Notes: generated by a model not told the origin, from the letters alone. Shown: positions 21,906 through 33,430, counted from the first letter of the stretch. The stretch is DNA of 64,000 bases from Erinaceus europaeus (GCF_950295315.1 NC_080185.1:45551237-45615236); one strand, 5' to 3'. Numbers and translations: made by a program.

Positions 21906-22249
21906 ATACTTATCCTATCCAAAACTTAACTCTTTATCTTCCCATGACTCAAATTCTTCTTCAGTACTTCATATCTTTTGTTATAATTATGCTATTCCTC
22001 TATACATTATATTCTGTTCTGTATTATATATAATACTATATTACTCTCTCTCTCTCCCTATTTCTTTCCTCTCACCCCCAAAGGAAAAGTAATACCAGAG
22101 CCATGAAGTCCTGTTAATGATGGTAAACAAACAAGATACTTTATCACCACAGTAAATAAGAAATGTCCTTATTTATATGAGTTTATTTCCATAATATTTC
22201 CTTATTTCTAAAGTTTTACATGGACAGTAGAGTTACATGGAATTTTAAA

Positions 22250-22421
22250 ATTTAATTTGAACAGAAACAGAGAGAAATTGAAGGGAAAGAAAGACACACA
22301 TGCAGCACTGTTGCACTGCACATGAAACTTGCTCTCTGCAAGTGGGCACTGGGGACTTGAACCTAGGTCCTTGCACACTGTGATGTGTGTCCTCTAACAG
22401 GTGTCCCACTGCCCAGTTCCC
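22250..22421 (-). mobile_element. SINE-B, antisense
   Basis: The minus strand shows GGGAACTGGGCAGTGGGACA, then GGTTCAAGTCCCCAGTGCCC and GTGCAGCAGTGTTGC-type middle. Moderately diverged. Confidence 0.75.
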
Positions 22422-22465
22422 TATAAAGAATTTATTATTTTTAAAGAGAGAGAGGAGAAGTCTTT

Positions 22466-22583
22466 CTTTTATTTTTTTATTATCTTTATTTATTTATTGG
22501 ATAGAGATAGCCAGAAATCGAAAGTGAAGGGTGAGATAGAAAGAGAGACACCTGCAGCATTGCTTCACCACTTGTGAATCTTT
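22466..22583 (-). mobile_element. SINE-B 3' half, antisense
   Basis: The tail CCAATAAATAAATAAAGATA and body are present on the minus strand, with CACAAGTGGTGAAGCAATGC, but the sequence breaks off before the head. Confidence 0.7.
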
Positions 22584-22636
22584 CTTATAAGGAATTTTTT
22601 GGCTTAGAAGTTTCCCCTTAACCCTGAGTTGTATCT

Positions 22637-22862
22637 AAGGGATAGAGTGCATGCCTTGTTTAAGTGAGGCCTGGAATTGAACTTATGTCCCATGTAAAAC
22701 ACAACAAACAACAAAAATAAGGAAAGAGAGAAAGAGAAAAAGAGAGAGAGAGAGAGAGACCACAGCATCAAATCGTCCTTCATTGAAGTGGGGCAGGCCT
22801 CCAACTTGGGTTTCTCACATGGCAAAGCAGAGCACTGTCCAGGAAAGCTATTTCACCAGCCC
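22637..22862. mobile_element. Two SINE-C pieces in opposite orientation
   Basis: On the plus strand GGGATAGAGTGCATGCCTTG and 'ggcctggaattgaactta' form a tRNA-like head (22,637-22,715). From 22,735 to 22,862 the minus strand shows 'tggtgaaatagctttcctgg' and 'cttcaatgaaggacgatttg' with an (AG)n run at 22,738-22,760. They look like two old insertions head to head. Confidence 0.5.
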
Positions 22863-22864
22863 AT

Positions 22865-23630
22865 AGGCTTTAAGTTCAAGTGTCTCTTTGTCCTTTTTGT
22901 AAGTACATTTGCATCTGCCATCTCTGTAACTCATTGTGTTTTATCAACGCTAAATGAATGAGTTGTTGCTCTAACTTTAATCTCATCAAATGTATTACTG
23001 AAATAAATATGTTTACTCAGGTAGTAAATGTCAAATATCACTAATTTGAGGAGTTAAAAATGTCTCTACCACATCAATCATTGTTGTAAAATCATGCAGA
23101 ATGTTGAAGCAGCGTCAAACAGGATCTCATCTGCCAAGACATAGTTAATAGAAATCAACATTATGGAGAAATTATTTATATAAAGAGCATGTACCATGAA
23201 GTTGGAACAAAATCTCAATTCCACATAAGCTAAGACCATGGGATAAAAAGAATATTTTTAGTTGCTCCTCTCCCTCTGCAGGAAAAACAAACAAAAGCTC
23301 TTTCATTGCTGTTACATGGTAAAAGAGCACATTAATTCAACACATGCTTGTTCAAAATAATGCAGAACAAAAACAATTTTCTTCAACAAATTAAATATAA
23401 ATCCGGCCAATTGAAAGTCAAATTAATAGAACTGCCTTGCTGAATTTGATTCCTTTTAGATTTTATTATTATTATTAAAGACAGTTCTGTAGCTTTCTTG
23501 ACAATATGTTTATAGGTCACAGTGGTGAATTAGCCACTGGTCTGAAAATATCATGGCGAAATAGAGATCGATGGAAAATTACCTGACAGGCTATTCTAGC
23601 ACTTCATATCAAATGGTTTTAAACTGTGAA
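22865..23630. other. Unique DNA, possible conserved non-coding sequence
   Basis: About 765 bases of AT-rich, repeat-free sequence with few simple repeats apart from ATT units at about 23,463. Its texture resembles conserved non-coding blocks in gene deserts, but conservation cannot be judged from one sequence. Confidence 0.35.
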
Positions 23631-23639
23631 ATTTTTTTT

Positions 23640-23915
23640 TAATTTTTTAATATTTATTTATTCCCTTTTGTTGCCCTTGTTGTTTTATTGTTGTAGTTAA
23701 TTGATGTCATCGTTGTTGGATAGGACAGAGAGAAATGGAGACAGAAGGGGAAGATACAGAGGGGAGAGAAAGATAGGCACCTGCAGACCTGCTTCTCCGC
23801 TTGTGAAGTGACTCCCCTGCAGGGGGGGAGCCAGAGGCTCCAACCGGGATCCTTATGCCAGTCTTTGTGCTTTGTGCCACCTGTGCTTAACCCGCTGAGC
23901 TACAGCTTGACTCCC
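23640..23915 (-). mobile_element. SINE-A, antisense
   Basis: The minus strand begins GGGAGTCAAGCTGTAGCTCA, with GGTTGGAGCCTCTGGCTCCC in the B box area and a GGGGGGG run in the middle (23,822-23,830). Tail ACAATAAAACAACAAGGGCA. Confidence 0.86.
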
Positions 23916-24093
23916 GAAATTTGGTTTTAAAGCATTCTCAGGTAACAGAAAAGCTGTTAGGAGCCTTTAGAACCTTGTTAAACATTAAACTGAATGATTA
24001 TTCACCTTGGTGGCACATTAAAAACAACTGGGGAAATGAAATAATAATAATAATAAACCCATTTCTAGGTCACATACTATAATAAATTAATCA

Positions 24094-24412
24094 AGGGGGT
24101 CGGGCAGTAGCGCAGCGGGGTAAGCGCACATGGTGCAAAGCACAAGGTTCCCTGTTCAGCCCCCGTCTCCCCACCTGAAGGGGAATCGCTTCACCACCGG
24201 TGAAGCAGGTCTGTCTGCATGTGTTTTTCTCTCCCTCTCTCTGTCTTCCCCTCCTCTCTCCATTTCTCTCTGTCCTATCCTGCAACAACGACATCAATAA
24301 CAACAATAATAATAACCAAAGCAACGATACAAACAACCAGGGCAACAAAAAGGAAAATAAATAAATAAATAAATATATATATATATTTTTAAATATTTAT
24401 TAAAAATAATAA
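24094..24412 (+). mobile_element. SINE-A with target-site duplication
   Basis: The head GGTCGGGCAGTAGCGCAGCG is close to consensus. A short deletion removes part of the region before the B box (CACAAGGTTCCCTGTTCAGC). The tail expands into AAATAAATAAATAAATATAT. The 13-bp repeat AATAAATTAATCA flanks it at 24,081-24,093 and 24,413-24,425. Confidence 0.92.
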
Positions 24413-24529
24413 AATAAATTAATCAGAATCCCTAGTATGGTGTGGACACCATATATTCTTTTATTGTGGTAAAGTTGATTTAATAAAAAAATTTTAATAA
24501 TAAAAACTAAAAATTTATTTTACATATTA

Positions 24530-24690
24530 CATATGAGAGAGAGAGAGAAAGAGTGAGAACTTCATATGATATCTATCAGAGAGAGAGTTGCCGGAGTACC
24601 ACTTTGGTCTATGTAGCACTGGTGATCAATCCAGAATCTGCCTCAGGCACACAAAACTGATGCTCTACCAGTTGAACTGTTATAATAGTC
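24530..24690 (-). mobile_element. SINE-C-like copy, antisense
   Basis: The minus strand gives 'caactggtagagcatcagttttgtgtgcctgaggc' then 'tggattgatcaccagtgc' and a (CT)n run, which is the SINE-C order of tRNA-like head, body and pyrimidine stretch. Old. Confidence 0.5.
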
Positions 24691-24694
24691 TGAA

Positions 24695-25570
24695 ACAAAA
24701 ATTTTAGCTTCTTTTAGCAATGCCAATATTGGAATAATTAAACTAGATACCAAGTTGACTCTTTGAAGGACAATGTTGACTAGTATACACATTTTTGATA
24801 AAGTTGGTCTCATTGAATGTCAGGGTTTTTTTTTTCATACATAAAAGATTCCAAAACACTTCAGCAGGAAAGCAAAATAAGGATGAAAACTTTGTGAAAG
24901 GATAAAGGAATTTTTCAATGCAGGGGCTTGAGGTGAAACAGATGGAAAATATAACTAGAATTCCTGGAACTGACATCCAGAAACACTTTGTTCTCTTTAC
25001 TACATTCCTATCCAAGTTTTTAAGTTAGACTCTCCATGGTATACATGGCTGATTTCTAAAATATGCTATTAATTTAGGTAGTGAATGCTGGTTCATACAG
25101 AGAAGAAAAGTACTTTGTAAATAAGTTATTCATTTTTTCTTTATCTGCTCCAAACAATGATCTCCTTTTTCTCATTCAAAAATGATAGGATCTCTCAGCA
25201 TAAAAAAAAAAAATAGTGCCTTGTCACTAACTGCAGAAGTCAAACCTTAAAAGATAGATAAGAATAGTTCAGGAAAAAAAAAACAGGTCAGAATTATGAT
25301 ATATTCCTTGACAGCATAAATCCATTTGCCTTATTCTTTATATTTTTTAGAAAAATAACTGGGCTAGCATAGGGCAATCTGTCTTTGTGTGAAGAAAAGT
25401 TATGTTTAAGTTTCCATACCAAAAATAAAGTTCCTTCCTCACATATTACAAATGTGATGGTTAATTCTGAAGTAATTAGAGCACTGATCAAAATAATGGG
25501 CATTCAAGCATCAGAATTGCTTTTGCCAAGATGAACTAGTATTTCTGCCAACCCACCAGATATTCTGTTC
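24695..25570. other. Unique-looking DNA, no recognised feature
   Basis: No SINE or L1 wording. The 90-codon minus-strand frame at 24,743-25,015 has no domain that I recognise and I do not call it. Confidence 0.45.
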
Positions 25571-25589
25571 CAAAAGAATATCTTAGCAA

Positions 25590-27062
25590 CTATGCAGCTA
25601 ACAAGAGCAATGAACCTACCTTCTCTGACCCATCTTGAACAGAGCTAGAAGGAATTATGTTAAGTGAGCTAAGTCAGAAAGATAAAGATGAGTATGGGAC
25701 GATCCCACTCATCAACAGAAGTTGAGTAAGAAGATCTGAAAGGGAAACTAAAAGCAGGACCCGACTAAATTGTAAGTAGGGCACCAAAGTAAAAACCCTG
25801 TGGTGAGGGGTAGACATGCATCTTCCTGGGCCAGTCGGGTGGGAGTGGGAGGGAGGGATGGGTCACAGTCTTTTGGCGGTGGGAATGATGTTTATGTACA
25901 CTCCTAGTAAAGTGTAGTCATATAAATCACTAGTTAATTAATATGAGAGTGGGAAAATTAATTGTAGGTCTCGAAGTTTTTAAAACACAGACTGAGTCTT
26001 TTTAATATATAGGCTGTGTATTTGATATGCGGACTCTCTCAAAAGCCTAGACCAAGTAGATCAGAAGCAACCAATAGCACAGCTATATACAAGATACTGG
26101 GTACTATACAGCAAACCCTAACAAAAGGATTTTTCAAAGTTAACTCAATTATCAAATAATGTGATGATAACATTAACTATCCATTTTCTTTTTGAACCCC
26201 AAGACAACAGGAACCTCACATTTCCACTATAGAGCCTCTACTTTCCCCAGTCCTGGAACCTTTGGATAGGGCCCACTTTCCCACATCCCTCTCCCAATCC
26301 ATATAAAATAATATTTCATCTGCCGATTGCAACCTAATCAACATAACGATTGCCACCTCAACATGCTTCAGCTCAGACTGTGTCCAGAGACTTCAGGTGT
26401 GGAATGACAAACCTTCAGCTTCATTACTCGGGTGAGACCTTTCCTTTCATAGAATTCTCTAATTCTATCCCAGGTGGTTCACTTTCTAACAAAGTCCCAA
26501 AACCTAGATATACACCAGTTTCTGTGAGAGAGATCATATGTTCACACGTATCCATAAACTACTGCAAAATATATACCTGAAAGCAGAAGTACACTAGAGT
26601 TTGCAGTGAGTATCCCCCTAACACTTCCTCTCCACTATTCCAAGTTTTGGGTCCATGATTGCTCAACAATTTGTTTGGCTTTGTATGTTAACTCTCTTTT
26701 CAGTCACCAGGTTCCAGATGCTATTAGGATGCCGGCCAGGCTTCCCTGGACTGAAGACCCCACCAAAATGTCCTGGAGCTCAGCTTCCCCAGAAACACAC
26801 CCTACTAGGGAAAGAGAGAGGCAGACTGGAAGTATGGACCGATCAGTCAACGCCCATGTTCAGCGGGGAATCAATTACAGAAGCCAGACCTTCCACCGTC
26901 TGCAACCCTGGGTCCATGCTCCCAGAGGGATAGAGAATGGGAAAGCTATCAGGGGAGGGGGTGGGATATGGAGGTTGGGTGGTAGGAATTGTGTAGAGTT
27001 GTACCCCTCCTACCCTATGGATCTGTTAATTTATCCTTTCTTAAATAAAAAAATAAAAATAA
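25590..27062 (+). mobile_element. 5'-truncated L1 with perfect 18-bp target-site duplication
   Basis: It begins in the last ~140 bp of ORF2 ('gagctagaaggaattatgttaagtgag', ending 'LINRS' then stop at about 25,724) and carries the whole family 3' UTR and an A-rich tail. AAAAGAATATCTTAGCAA occurs at 25,572-25,589 and again at 27,063-27,080. It is close to the 3' UTR at 39,572-40,915. Open frames inside (for example 26,606-27,085) are UTR readings. Confidence 0.95.
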
Positions 27063-27309
27063 AAAAGAATATCTTAGCAATATAAATAATGCTGTTACAT
27101 TATTTTCCTCTTCCAGTGTTATTTTCAATTTTTACCTCATGTCCGTTTCAATGCAATTTGAGTCTTTGGACAATGTCAAAGTAAGGCATAAAGTATATTG
27201 ATTTATTTATAGTGGAATTAACTTTTTCCTGAAAACTTTCCCCTGACTGTTGAACATATCTTCAGCATATAATCAAGCTATGACAATTTTAAAAAGTGAT
27301 TATTTTTTT

Positions 27310-27595
27310 AAAAATTTCCCACCTCTTTATTGGGATCTTAGTGGTTTTACAGTACAGTTGTTGACACATAGGTGCAATTTCTCATCTCCATATGATAGGT
27401 GTATGCAAGACACAATCTCCCTATCTCAGGTACTTTCTTGTCAGTCACCAGGATCTTAGCATTCCTCCAGCTTATCCCTTTCTCTCCATCCTCAGAATTC
27501 TGTGCTTTGGTGTAATATACCACACAAAGTCTAAATTCCACCTTGTATTTTCCCCTTACTCTTCTTTCTTAAGAAGTTCTACATATGAGTGTGGT
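27310..27595 (-). mobile_element. Old L1 3' UTR, antisense, first part
   Basis: 'cctctttattgggatcttagtgg' followed by 'tttctcatctccatatgataggtgt' parallels 2,440-2,560. The L1 text resumes at 27,725 after a SINE-C. Confidence 0.55.
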
Positions 27596-27599
27596 GATT

Positions 27600-27722
27600 T
27601 TTTTTTTTAACTATAGCACTGCTCAGCTTTGGTTTATGGTGGTGCAGGGGATTGAACCTGGTATTTCAAAGGCTCAGGCATGAGTAGCTCTTTGCATAAC
27701 CATTATGCTATCTCCACTGCAC
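27600..27722 (-). mobile_element. SINE-C, antisense
   Basis: The minus strand begins GCAGTGGAGATAGCATAATG, then GGTTATGCAAAGAGCTACTC and CAGGTTCAATCCCCTGCACC: a clear tRNA-like head with B box. It interrupts an old L1 3' end. Confidence 0.75.
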
Positions 27723-27724
27723 TG

Positions 27725-27850
27725 AGATCATTTGGTATTTGTCATTTTCTTTCTGTCTTATTTCACTGAACATGATAATTTCAAGTTCTGTCCAAGATAT
27801 GACAAAAGATCAACTTAATCTATTTTTAATGGCTGAGTAATAAATATATT
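27725..27850 (-). mobile_element. Old L1 3' end, antisense, second part
   Basis: 'cttatttcactgaacatgataatttcaagttctgtccaagat' and 'atttttaatggctgagtaat' match the antisense L1 end also seen at 11,870-11,960. 27,850-28,160 has no recognised feature. Confidence 0.65.
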
Positions 27851-28164
27851 AAATGTCCATGTTGTTCTAAGTTCTCTAGAGAACTGATGTAGACATGGTT
27901 CTTCAAGTTCTGTCAGAAAGGTTGCTGGTATATTTATTTTATTATTGATTCATTAAGTACTTAGGCACTACAGTTATATGCACTAGGGAAATTCACAAAA
28001 ATAATAAATTATTGCACATTGTGGTAATGGAAATTGAACTGAAAAGTACAGCATTGTATTTCCTACAACTCTGTTTGATATGGAAGGTAGTAGAGATTTT
28101 ATTTTACTGTGTGATTCCCCAATCATATGTATTTTAAAAATTTGGGGTCTGATACTTCTAAAAT

Positions 28165-28325
28165 ATTTTATTTGTTATTTTAATGAGATACAGAAAGAGA
28201 GGAGAGGGAGGTCAGAGACTGCTGTACATCTTGGCTCTGGCTTATTATACTGGGAATAGAAGCTGGAACCTCAGAACCTCAGGCATAAAAGTCTTTTTAC
28301 AGATCAATTATCCTATCTCATCAGT
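28165..28325 (-). mobile_element. SINE-C-like copy, antisense
   Basis: The minus strand gives 'gatgagataggataattgatctg', 'ttatgcctgaggttctgagg' and 'tctctgtatctcattaaaa'. Diverged. Confidence 0.5.
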
Positions 28326-28344
28326 CCTTATATGATTCTTTCCT

Positions 28345-28425
28345 TTTCTCTTTTTTCTTTCCTTCCTTCCTTCTTTCTTTCTTTCTTTCTTTCTTTTTTT
28401 TATCTTTTTTCCTTTCTTTCTTCCT
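28345..28425. repeat. (TTTC)n microsatellite
   Basis: TTCCTTCCTTCTTTCTTTCT-type units next to an antisense SINE-B, probably its expanded tail. Confidence 0.85.
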
Positions 28426-28427
28426 TT

Positions 28428-28613
28428 AAAACTGAGAAGAAATGGGAAGATAGAGAGGGAGACAGAAAGAGAGACACCTGCATACCTCCTTCACTACTCA
28501 TAGAGCTTCCCTCCTACATGTGAAGACCAGGTCTTGAACCTAGGTCCTTGTGAATGGTAATGTGTACATGTGTACACTCTACCAGGTGCGCCACCACCAC
28601 CTGGTCCCTGGAT
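28428..28613 (-). mobile_element. SINE-B, antisense
   Basis: The minus strand starts GGGACCAGGTGGTGGTGGCG (a duplicated GGTGGT in the head), then GGTTCAAGACCTGGTCTTCA. Confidence 0.8.
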
Positions 28614-28614
28614 C

Positions 28615-29364
28615 TGATTCTTTATAAGTATCTTGTCATTCATATACATGTAACATTTCTGATACTGTAGTTCAAATTAATTAATCCTTATAAATGCTAA
28701 AGATCACCTTAGTTACATATTTTTTTAAATGCAGTCCAGATCTCTAATGCTGAGATTGAAAGATCATTCTCAGGACTGATAGTAATTGCTAGTTCAGAGT
28801 CAATACCAATATGATATTTTAGATGAAAATGCTTTTTTATATCATAAAATAATGTGGAAAATGTAAGTCACACCACCCAGTGTGCATTTAAAGTCTAATA
28901 ATGGTGTAATGAAATGTGTCATTCTAAAGTGAAGGACTGAAAAGAGAAGAAGCTTGGAACAAAAAAATATTGCTGTGTCTTGCTTGTATCACAAAAAGTT
29001 AGCTCATCTGACCCTTGGAACTGAGCAAGCACTTCAGCAAATCAACTAAAACCCTGTGTCTGACTGTGAAATTGACCATCATCCATGGGCCATTCATTCT
29101 AAATGTTTCACCATAGGCTATCACCTTTATCTCTTTTCCTCTACCTTAGCCCATTTTTTGATAGTATTCCTAGAGAAATCAAGAACAGCAAGTCCATTTC
29201 TCTTTTATAATTTCCCTTCATAAATCATAATCTGATTTCACTCAGACTGACAAAGACATTTGCATTTTCCTCTATTCTACTTATAAAGATATTTAATAAT
29301 TCTGAATCATTTTTCTGGAATATGTACACATTCTTCTGACCATACTGAAATATCAACCTCATTG
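28615..29364. other. Unique-looking DNA, no recognised feature
   Basis: No repeat wording; no plausible exon seen on either strand. Confidence 0.45.
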
Positions 29365-29460
29365 TGACCCAATTTCTTCATCTTTAAAATGGGAACAATA
29401 ATTCGTACACCTTGAAGGATATTACATGTTAAATGAGGTGAGGCATATAAAGTAGCTTCT
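29365..29460 (-). mobile_element. MIR-like fragment, antisense
   Basis: 'gacccaatttcttcatctttaaaatgggaacaataat' followed by 'ggatattacatgttaaatgagg' follows the reverse MIR consensus (TTTCCTCATCTGTAAAATGG region). Confidence 0.7.
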
Positions 29461-29519
29461 CTCCTTGCCTGCCTTACAAGATAAATTTAGTAAATTTCAC
29501 TTATTAGTGGCATTGGTTT

Positions 29520-29655
29520 AAAGATCTATTTTATTCAGAGAGAGAAGGAGGATGCTAGATCATCTATATGGCACATGGAACATTGTTTATCAAACCCAGG
29601 GCTTCATGCCTACAAGTTCAAAATTTCACCACTGCCCTACCACCTGAGTCACAGT
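29520..29655 (-). mobile_element. SINE-C-like copy, antisense
   Basis: The minus strand shows 'gactcaggtggtagggcagtgg', 'tgaacttgtaggcatgaagccctgggtttgataaac' and a CTCTCTCTG run: tRNA-like head with B box. Old. Confidence 0.55.
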
Positions 29656-29849
29656 AGTACTAGAAAAGAAATTCTCATACTGGAAGTAGCACTTGTATAG
29701 CTTGATAGTTGGTACTTAACATAAGAGAGAGCAATATAGATAGATTCTAAATTGCCAAGTAGAAATGTGTTTTAGGGCCTTTTGGCTTCAAAGTGTATCC
29801 AGGGATGGCAAGCCTGAGATGTCAAACTTGCAACTCTAATAATCCATTG

Positions 29850-30304
29850 AGAACTGTCCTAACACATAGGACTACCCAGTTCCATTTCAAATGGTGTGCT
29901 CTCTAACAAAGTTACAGATGCTAAATATAGGCTAGGGCCTAGGGAACTTTGTACATGTATACATGAATCCATAATTAAGGGGGTAACCATGCCCCTGAAA
30001 ATAAAAGTGCTTAATAGTCCTCTATGACTAGACATAAACACAACAAGCTTGGCAATTTAGTAGAATGGTCAAAGAAGGCACCATATATTTTTAATCAAAT
30101 ATGCATTACTTAGGCCTATACACCCTCCTCTCCTACCCTCTACTTCATTGCCCTCAAACACCCTATTTACTCAACTAACTATACAAATGAAATAAGATGT
30201 CACTGCTTAATCGTTTTAGAATAAAAAGGTATACAATTGGCCAAGAGATATGCTGGCAAAAAATATGTATCAACTATAAAGGACAATTATTGCCCCTATT
30301 TTTT
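29850..30304 (+). mobile_element. L1 3' UTR (older copy), first part
   Basis: 'cctaacacataggactaccc' at 29,859 and the following 200 bases parallel 10,643-10,850 in L1 copy 1. The region from about 30,100 is the first unit of an internal tandem duplication (see 31,090). Confidence 0.65.
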
Positions 30305-30482
30305 TAAATTATCTTTTTTTAGTCTTTATTTGTTGGATAGAGACAGTCAGAGATTGAGAAGGAAGGGGGTTATAGAGAGAGATAAAGAGACACCTGCAGC
30401 ACTGCTTCACCACTTGTGAAGCTTTCCCCCTGCAGGTGGGGACCAGGGGCTGGAACCTGGGTCCTTGCACACTGTAATATTC
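30305..30482 (-). mobile_element. SINE-B, antisense, 3' part (split by LTR)
   Basis: The tail and body are intact up to 'gtccttgcacactgtaatat'; the rest of the head is at 30,838-30,872 beyond an LTR. The LTR is therefore younger than this SINE. Confidence 0.82.
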
Positions 30483-30837
30483 CTGGATAGCTTCACGGGT
30501 GGAAGACAGAGACAACCAGGAACTCATGGCTGAGTGGTACGCAGTTCAGTCTTTATTCACGTGGAACACAGTGTAATCTAAGCTATCTCTAATTACAATC
30601 CTGTTCTTATACATCCTGAGGCAGAAGTGTCAGGTCTGAAGAGGATGTACATAGGATAGGGGGTGGGGAGATGGAAAAGCTTGCAAAACAGTGAGGATTA
30701 AACCAATGCCCTGGAGGCAGGGTAGTGCTTAGTTAACAGTGGTTATGTAAATAGAATACAGTGTTTAGCAGGGAGGATTAAAGCAATGAAACAGAAGGGG
30801 ACTTAGAAGCAGAATTTAGAAGCAGACCAACAATAGC
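30483..30837 (-). mobile_element. Solo LTR, class II-type, antisense, inside a SINE
   Basis: The plus-strand text GATAGCTTCACGGGTGGAAG, then 'gacagagacaaccaggaactcatggctgag' and 'cagttcagtctttattcac' runs parallel to the LTRs at 46,000 and 50,441. The minus strand has an AATAAA signal. It interrupts a SINE-B whose two halves lie on either side. Termini are less clear than in the other copies, so it is older or damaged. Confidence 0.75.
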
Positions 30838-30872
30838 ATGTGTGCTCAACAAGGTGCACCACCACATAGTCC
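30838..30872 (-). mobile_element. SINE-B head (other half of split copy)
   Basis: GGGACTATGTGGTGGTGCAC on the minus strand completes the SINE begun at 30,305. Confidence 0.8.
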
Positions 30873-31715
30873 CAATTATTGTCTGTATTAGAACCTTTAA
30901 TTAAAATCATCAAACAAGTAAGTGTAGTAAAACTCGAGTCTAACTTAGACTTCACTAAAATCTTAAGTATATTTCTTCCCTAAATTGAGGACACACCTGA
31001 TAGGCTAATTGGGATACAACAAACGACACAAGCTTTAAAAGCTGGGAGAAAATCCAAACTCATCAGTTAAAGATAAAGAGTCTAATTTAATATATATTAC
31101 CTAATATTTACTACAACCTCCTCTCATATTCCTTACTTCACCCTCCTCAATCAATATCTTCTCAAATAACTACACAAAAGAAAGTAAGTAAGTTTTATCT
31201 CCGAATGCATTTTGACAGCACCAGCATTATTGTCAGCCTTTGCTAATCTTTAGAAGAAGCACTGTATATAATTGGCCAAGAGCTATAATGTCGAAAAATA
31301 TATATCAAACAAGGGACTATTACTGTCTCTGTAACAGAATTTATAAGAATTATCAAACAAGGAAATATACTTAAACTTGAGTTTAATTTAGACGACATTA
31401 AACCCTAGGTCTATTATATCCCTAACTTGAAGCTAGACCCTACAAACCTAATACCTGTTTGGATACAATAAATGACAGTCAGTGCTTTAACATCTGGGAG
31501 AAATCAAAGCTTGTCATATAAAGAAAGTGCTACAAAAGCTGAATAATGACAAGAGTCTGTATTACTTAATTATAGCTTTTTTGGCCAATAGCAGGACACT
31601 CCATCATCTAGGGACCTAGTCAGGGGATCCTTGGATTCCTGCATAGACAATAGAAGCCAACACCTCTAATATAGGCGGAGACAGGATGATGACATAAAAT
31701 CAGCTGCTGGCGTGA
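30873..31715 (+). mobile_element. L1 3' UTR (older copy), second part with tandem unit
   Basis: The stretches 30,880-31,080 and 31,325-31,510 are diverged copies of each other ('atcaaacaagtaagtgtagtaaaactcgagt' against 'atcaaacaaggaaatatacttaaacttgagt'). 'ggccaagagatatgctggcaaaaaatat' near 30,237 recurs near 31,278. 31,600-31,650 parallels 11,105-11,150. The L1 ends where a new L1 5' region begins at about 31,720. Confidence 0.65.
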
Positions 31716-32650
31716 GTTCCAACAACTTCTAGAAAGGGTTGGAATCTGTGGCCTTCAGCAGGATGGTGAATAAGTGGTCCTAAGGATGACACCAAGGAGG
31801 TGACTATAGCACAATTTGGGTTAGAAAACAGAGAAGAAAGAAAGGAAAATTTTTTATTATTTACTAAGTGCACCCCTCTCCCCTCCCCCTATAACCAGAC
31901 CCCAGGACATGGAGAGCTGCTACTAGTAGGCTCCCAGCTGAGCTTTTTACTTTACTAAGATTTATGGCTCCCCAGGGGTGTCATTCCAACCCTTTTCCTT
32001 TCTGAGAGCCAATCAGGAGCCATCCATGCTGCAGACTGACTGTTAGGGTTTTTTACTCTGTTCTATTTTATTATTGTTTTTATATATGTGTGTGTCCCTT
32101 TCCCTGCCTCCTTCAGGTTGACCAAGATTAACTCTTAGTGTATTTTCCATTGTTAGGTGACTGGGTGCCCTATCCATTGCGAGAGGAACTTGTTTCACTC
32201 TACCTACCTCCTCTATCCACTCTCCCCCTTCTACCTCCTCCTAGCTAATTAAAAAAAACTCTTTCATTTACTGCTCTCTTTTTCTTTTTTTTCTTTTCTG
32301 ATTCTTGTCCTCCTTTCTTCCTTCCTCCTTCTTCTGCTTTCTGAATTCACTGATACTCATTTGTGAATTATTTTGGGGAAGAAATCTGACTCAGAGTGGA
32401 CTCTCATGTGTGTGTCTCTTCTCTACCCCTAGAATTTACAGTGGAAAGAGATTTGCATAATTATCTATTCTTGCTATCCCTTTTTTACTTACTCTTTCTT
32501 TTTCATTTGGATTTGGTTGCTATTTTTTCTTGGACTGAAGGCATTGTTTGGCTAACTGGTTTTGGTTAAACTGCTTCAGTCCTTGCTTCAGTTACTGTTG
32601 TAATTTCCCAGGTTGGTGACTGCATTTGTTACAAAGGCATTTACTATAGC

Positions 32651-33430
32651 ATGGCTTGTACTCAAAACAAAACAACTGAAGAACAACAGAACATAAAAAC
32701 AAAAAACCCATAAAAAATTATTAAACCAAGAGCAAATAAAACTGCTACTACAATAAATGAAGACAAGAGCCCAGAGTAAACTACAAATCAGTCAAAGGTT
32801 ACCATAGATTAAAAAAAACTATACAAGCAATAATAAATTTAATATTCACAGAAATTAAGATAGCTATGGAGGAAAGGGCTAGCATAATTAAGGAAACAAA
32901 AGATAAGGCCCTCAAGGAAAATACTAGCTACCCCAAGGTAATTAGAGAACTGAAAGCTGAAATAGCTGAACTGAAGAAATAGGCTGAGGGAAGAGAAAGC
33001 AGACTAGCATAAGCAGAAAAAAGAATTATACAAACAGAGGATGAGCTAGAGAAAACTAAGAAAGAGGTAAAAGAGGTCAAAAAGAGATTGGGAGACACTA
33101 AAAACTACAACAGAGAAATATGGGATGATCTCAAAAGAAGTAACATTCTTGTAATTGGCCTGGCAGAGGAAGAAAGAGAGGAAGAGAAAGTAAACATTCT
33201 AGAGGAAATTATAGAAGAAAACTTCCCTGACCTGAACACCAGAAAGGACATTAAAATTCAAGAGGTCCAGAGAGTCCCAAACAGAATCATCCCAGACCTG
33301 AAGGCACCAAGACACATCATAGTTACAAAGAAAAGAAGTAAGGATAAAGAAAAGATACTAAAGGCTGCAAGAGAAAAACAAAAAGTCACATAGAGGGGAA
33401 AACCTAAGATTTCTCCACTCAAACTCTAAA
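32651..33430 (+). pseudogene. L1 ORF1 (RNA-binding chaperone), broken (copy 4a)
   Basis: It starts with an ATG at 32,651. Lysine/glutamate-rich coiled-coil text (32,860-33,090) precedes an open piece at 33,088-33,390. That piece holds the start of the RRM-like domain and the C-terminal 'RRIIPDLKAPRHIIV'-type segment as seen in L1 ORF1p. Several stops and at least one frame change separate the parts. In the family this protein trimerises and coats L1 RNA in the cytoplasm; this copy cannot make it. Confidence 0.8.

Noticed and set aside
26606..27085. 159-codon open frame
   Set aside because: Lies wholly within the L1 3' UTR and runs into its A-tail; the same region in other copies is not open.
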